A stretch of DNA of 64,000 nucleotides, from positions 1,178,001-1,242,000 of the forward strand of contig JACATO010000923.1 of the NCBI GenBank assembly GCA_018389105.1. Reading direction: 5' to 3'. Origin of the DNA: Nautilus pompilius (Eukaryota; Mollusca; Cephalopoda; Nautilida; Nautilidae). Below are positions 61,901 to 64,000 of the stretch, piece by piece. The position numbers were made by a program, and so were the translations under genes. The notes below the pieces were generated by a model. That model saw only the letters and a program-made list of their open reading frames with translations. It made no database searches and was not told the origin of the DNA. Numbering within the stretch: the first letter of the stretch is position 1; each line of letters begins with the position of its first letter.

Positions 61901-63301
61901 GCAGCCCTAGATCCAAACAGCTGGTGCAGAGAATCCACCAATACCTTTTGGTTCTGGAAGATCTCTGTACTGCTCTTCTTGAACACCAGAGACACCAATC
62001 CATCTTCATTCTTTATGGATGGTACACAGTTATAGCAAATAGCCTTAAAAAGAAAGGTTAAATTTAAGTGTATTATAAATTAAAAAACTGATAATGGTTC
62101 TATTATTAACAGTTGAAAGAAAAGATATCACACACACATGAAGCAGAGAGAGAGAACTGCCATCATTCTATAAGGAAAAAAATAAAGTAAAAATGAAATG
62201 AAAAGTATTAAAAATTTAACTGTATATAAACAAATATCTTTTGTAAGAGTAAAGGTATAAATAAAACAATCTTTACATTAAAAAGCTTGAAAAATGCTCA
62301 AGAATTTCTACCTTGAACTGACAGAATGGACTGTTGGAGGTAAAATCCACAGAAGCATTCTGACTGATAAAGCCTTTGCCTATTCCCCAGATGGCCTGCA
62401 ATTGGTTCCATTTGGCAATAATTCCATCTCTGTCATCGCCAAAGATTTGAGGTTGTGTGACAGCTTTTGTTAAGTTAACAAGATTGTTCAAAACTAACTG
62501 TTGTTGCTGCTGTTGCTGTTGCTGTTGCTGAGCAGCACCTGGAAAGGTAAGAGAACTGGCTATTTTTCTGCCTAAGATACTTATAGACAGACATTTTCAG
62601 CTAGAATGCATGATGAAAGGGCCAAAAGAATCAAAGGTTTTAAAACTGCTGAGTAAAATAAACCATGCTGGCAGACTGCAAAAGCAGAAAGATGAGCAAA
62701 CGGCTGATTAAGCCTACAGATAGTATCTAAAAATATACAAATACCACAAATATGAAGAGAAACCAAGGTTAAAATTGTAGTTAATAATGTTAAAACAGAT
62801 TAGACTGACTTCAGAACTGCTCTTTTTGGGCTGACAAAATTCAGTCCTGTAGCAGGTGGTCTCTTATTGCAGGAAATGTAAGCTCACAACAGATGGTTTA
62901 TATTTCATGTATGTGCAGATAATTTAAAAAAAAAAATTATGACAGTACCTAACCTAAGTGTAATGGACTACTATACATTAAGATAAAAAATCCAGTAAAT
63001 TCAATGGATAAAGAAAGAGCTTCAGATCTTAATAGGTTAGCATCTTTGATTCAGATAATACTATCCAGTCTCTTTATGTACAAATGCATGGTTAGATTTT
63101 TGTAATATTCTGTTATTATGCAAAATATTTATTTAAAACATTGGGGACACTTAAAAAGACAAAAATAAAAATGTCCCAGTGTCCGTATGTACTTATTACC
63201 AAACAAATTTCCAGCTGATGATCCAAATGAAGTACCACCTGTTCCAAATCCTGTTGTTCCAGCACTAAACAGTGCACCAGGTAAACCTGGAAAACCTGTG
63301 C
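45331..63301 (-). CDS. NUP54: Nucleoporin NUP54 (ten exons, 5' end beyond the window)
   Basis: Ten phase-compatible exons: 63301-63200, 62538-62312, 62043-61856, 51173-50971, 50268-50120, 49908-49831, 48883-48776, 47990-47871, 47388-47278 and 45447-45331 (TGA), about 467 residues. The usual length is about 500, so a short N-terminal FG part is missing to the right. NUP54 is a central-channel nucleoporin forming a coiled-coil complex with NUP62 and NUP58. Order seen: FG repeats (GFG, SFG, LFG) in the first exon; eleven glutamines; the conserved alpha/beta domain (FGDDRDGIIAKWNQLQAIWG; AICYNCVPSI; TEMIIYILERQVTGQTKRYP); then DPLLWQQAKKDNPDAEKFIP and GFKELKQRL. The coiled coil runs through AHELKDLQHKRGNTSARVEE, ELNHPTQFKGRLNELLSQIR and MQNHISSIRSDANYHMEPIM to the end ADISQHKR. 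The 10.7-kb intron between 61856 and 51173 carries several mobile elements. Splice sites are all GT-AG. Confidence 0.94.
45448..47277 (-). other. NUP54 last intron, containing a hAT fragment
   Basis: This is intronic sequence. At about 46150-46370 the plus strand shows the C-terminal dimerisation block of a hAT transposase: VTVASAEKSFSKLKVKNHHP followed by DLTILSTENEMA and DDATDLFAAMKAGE. In active relatives this reads like ASAERSFSKLK...LRSTM...RL. Only this last part of the element is visible and it is interrupted. The rest of the intron shows nothing recognisable. Confidence 0.6.
49012..49302. mobile_element. Tigger-like MITE in a NUP54 intron
   Basis: The left end CAGTAACGTCTTTGTTATCT and the right end CAGTAAAGTCTTTGTTATCC (read inwards) form imperfect terminal inverted repeats about 290 bp apart. 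The right flank is TA; the left flank (TT) is mutated. The CAGTA...TTATC ends are typical of Tigger/pogo non-autonomous elements. There is no coding capacity. Confidence 0.6.
49390..49800 (-). mobile_element. Probable Tc1-type transposase C-terminal relic
   Basis: Minus-strand pieces read in succession NSLGPTELG-like, YSWEHLNRQLRT-like and DIIDKLIDSVADHLHALHAA-like. They resemble the ...IENLW...LKR...LI(E/D)SM..R...A end of Tc1-family transposases. The frames are broken, no ends were found, and the match is by pattern only. It lies in the NUP54 intron just before the exon 49908-49831. Confidence 0.4.
51174..53167 (-). other. NUP54 large intron, right after exon 51173-50971
   Basis: A GC-richer patch at about 51630-51790 and another at 52300-52640 stand out from the AT-rich intron and may be parts of unidentified repeats. 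A GCTCAGTTGG...GGTTCAGAGTCC string near 52178-52212 recalls tRNA-derived SINE boxes, but the spacing is wrong. Confidence 0.35.
53170..54506 (-). mobile_element. mariner transposon copy 2, full length, one in-frame stop in the transposase
   Basis: This is a 1337-bp element with inverted ends AGGTCTGTYGAAAAAGTATC preceded by two variable bases, and TA duplications at 53168-53169 and 54507-54508. The minus strand codes for a DD34D transposase. The N-terminal helix-turn-helix region (TERVEQRSCIKFFRKLGDTQ) starts near 54296; the first Asp is in ITGDETWVYGYNPET, the second in HIDNAPAH, and the third, 34 residues on, in YSPDMARSD; the end is VEAQGVYFEGD near 53240. One TGA (53609-53611, where relatives have Arg) interrupts an otherwise continuous frame. 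The ancestral start Met before TERVEQ appears mutated to Val/Thr. It is inactive but young. It lies in the large NUP54 intron. Confidence 0.95.
55901..55936. repeat. CA microsatellite
   Basis: A run of about 18 CA dinucleotides with one CG interruption near its start, in the NUP54 intron. Confidence 0.95.
56150..61150 (-). mobile_element. Very old fossil of a virus-like dsDNA element (possibly Polinton-like), heavily decayed
   Basis: This roughly 5-kb block is much more AT-rich than the rest of the intron and, on the minus strand, shows several separate stretches that still look protein-coding. One near 58080-58300 contains a P-loop-like segment of the type found in the packaging ATPases of Polintons and related viruses. 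Other coding-like stretches lie near 56560-56850 and 60360-60700. No capsid or polymerase gene could be named with confidence, and no terminal repeats were found, so the borders are approximate. The element is broken in many places and appears ancient. Family assignment is tentative. Confidence 0.35.
61300..61790 (+). mobile_element. Tc1-type transposase C-terminal relic
   Basis: The plus strand shows the end of a Tc1-type transposase in pieces: MKDGDPA (where the second catalytic Asp lies in relatives, normally QDGAPAH), WPRQSVDMSPNEHV (normally WP.QSPDLNPIE), then CQEWDAIPDED and a following LTALIFCQHYMYGFK-like tail (normally ...G..TKY). Frames are broken; it is inactive. It ends about 70 bp before the NUP54 exon at 61856-62043. 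Confidence 0.65.
62500..62532 (-). repeat. NUP54: Polyglutamine tract in NUP54
   Basis: Eleven consecutive CAG/CAA codons lie at the start of the exon 62538-62312, just before LVLNNLVNLT. The mixed CAA and CAG codons make it less prone to slippage than a pure CAG run. It lies between the FG region and the alpha/beta domain. Confidence 0.95.
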
Positions 63302-64000
63302 CTAAAAAAATAAAGAAAGAAGTGGCCAGTTAAAAAAATAAAATATTTGTCTTTGAATTTCTATATGAAGAATCCACTGCCACCCCTGAAATATACCAAC
63401 TCTTGTCACAACAGTTTCTCTAATTGGGGGTAAGGCATTTAGATCCATCTCCTCTATTCTGAGGATAATTGTTAATGAAAACTTAACAAATATGACAAAT
63501 TAAATTCTTTTTTAATATATTCCATTGCTGCTAAATGACTACCATGTGAATTTTCAGGGAAGCATGATATAATAATGAAATTAGTAGATATACAAAAAGT
63601 GATTAAGTCTTAATAATTTTTTTTTATTTTTAAAAAAGTCATCCACAATTTTATTATGGCAATTTGATTGAAAAACCTGTAATGATGTTGTTTTCTAGAT
63701 TTTTTCAGCTAAATGCAGATTTATATTCATTGCATAGTGATGAAAAATTTAAGTATTTTATAGTGACAAGCTAGTAAGTTGTAAAACGTTATGCATTGGT
63801 CTTTATTTATAACAATTGTCTCCAATTATATCAAATGAATTATCTTCATGAGGATCAGCCATGATAATGCAATGCATGAAAATACAACGGTGAAAGTGAC
63901 TAAGTCCTTATAGTTTTATAACAAAATAAGTCTTTTCTAAGAAATTTTTTTAGGAATGCATGATAAACCTTACAATAGTAATTGGTCAATATGAAAGTTG
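63302..64000 (-). other. NUP54 intron running off the right edge
   Basis: The exon at 63301-63200 begins at a splice acceptor in phase 1, so at least one more exon lies to the right. Nothing coding was recognised in these last 700 bases. Confidence 0.6.

Overview
This window is nuclear DNA of an invertebrate metazoan. The evidence is spliced genes with GT-AG introns of up to about 10 kb, an AT-rich background, and many decayed transposons (mariner, Tigger/pogo, Tc1, hAT, piggyBac and a LINE). The clade cannot be fixed from sequence alone; a lophotrochozoan or another non-vertebrate bilaterian would fit. Nothing prokaryotic is seen.

Layout. At 1-3.0 kb there is a nest of DNA transposons: a mariner inserted in a Tigger, next to a hAT relic. 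Between about 3.3 and 8.7 kb lie a 237-bp deletion-derivative transposon, a five-copy tandem repeat of about 200 bp, and a piggyBac relic. From 8.8 to 27.9 kb, on the plus strand, ten exons encode the C-terminal part (374 codons) of GSTCD, the GST-C-terminal-domain / methyltransferase-like protein. Its introns hold a second near-identical copy of the 237-bp element, a 460-bp TC tract, a hAT-type MITE and two Tigger elements. A LINE relic follows at 28.8-29.6 kb.

From about 30 to 43 kb the base composition becomes visibly richer in GC and recognisable transposons nearly disappear. This island holds three genes for secreted proteins. The first is a minus-strand, four-exon stanniocalcin-like hormone gene (31.0-37.5 kb), encoding a full 347-residue protein with an unusually long Pro/Glu/Arg-rich N-terminal region. 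The second is a small glycine-rich secreted peptide gene (39.0 kb, plus). The third is a plus-strand gene (40.9 kb) with a CCAAT-CArG-TATA promoter, coding for a basic secreted protein with repeated IPPSW-Arg-Arg units that resembles a peptide precursor. The stanniocalcin-like gene and the other two point away from each other.

From 45.3 kb to beyond 63.3 kb, on the minus strand, ten exons encode nearly all of nucleoporin NUP54, from the tail of its FG-repeat region through its alpha/beta domain and coiled coils to the stop; the 5' exon or exons lie past the right edge. Its 10.7-kb intron contains an almost full-length mariner with TA duplications, a Tc1 relic, and a very AT-rich block (about 56-61 kb) that looks like an old, heavily decayed fossil of a virus-like dsDNA element, possibly Polinton-like.

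GSTCD and NUP54 are housekeeping genes with no evident functional tie to the island. The best candidates for something new are in the island: the stanniocalcin-like gene with its extended N-terminus, and the repeat-bearing putative peptide precursor beside it.
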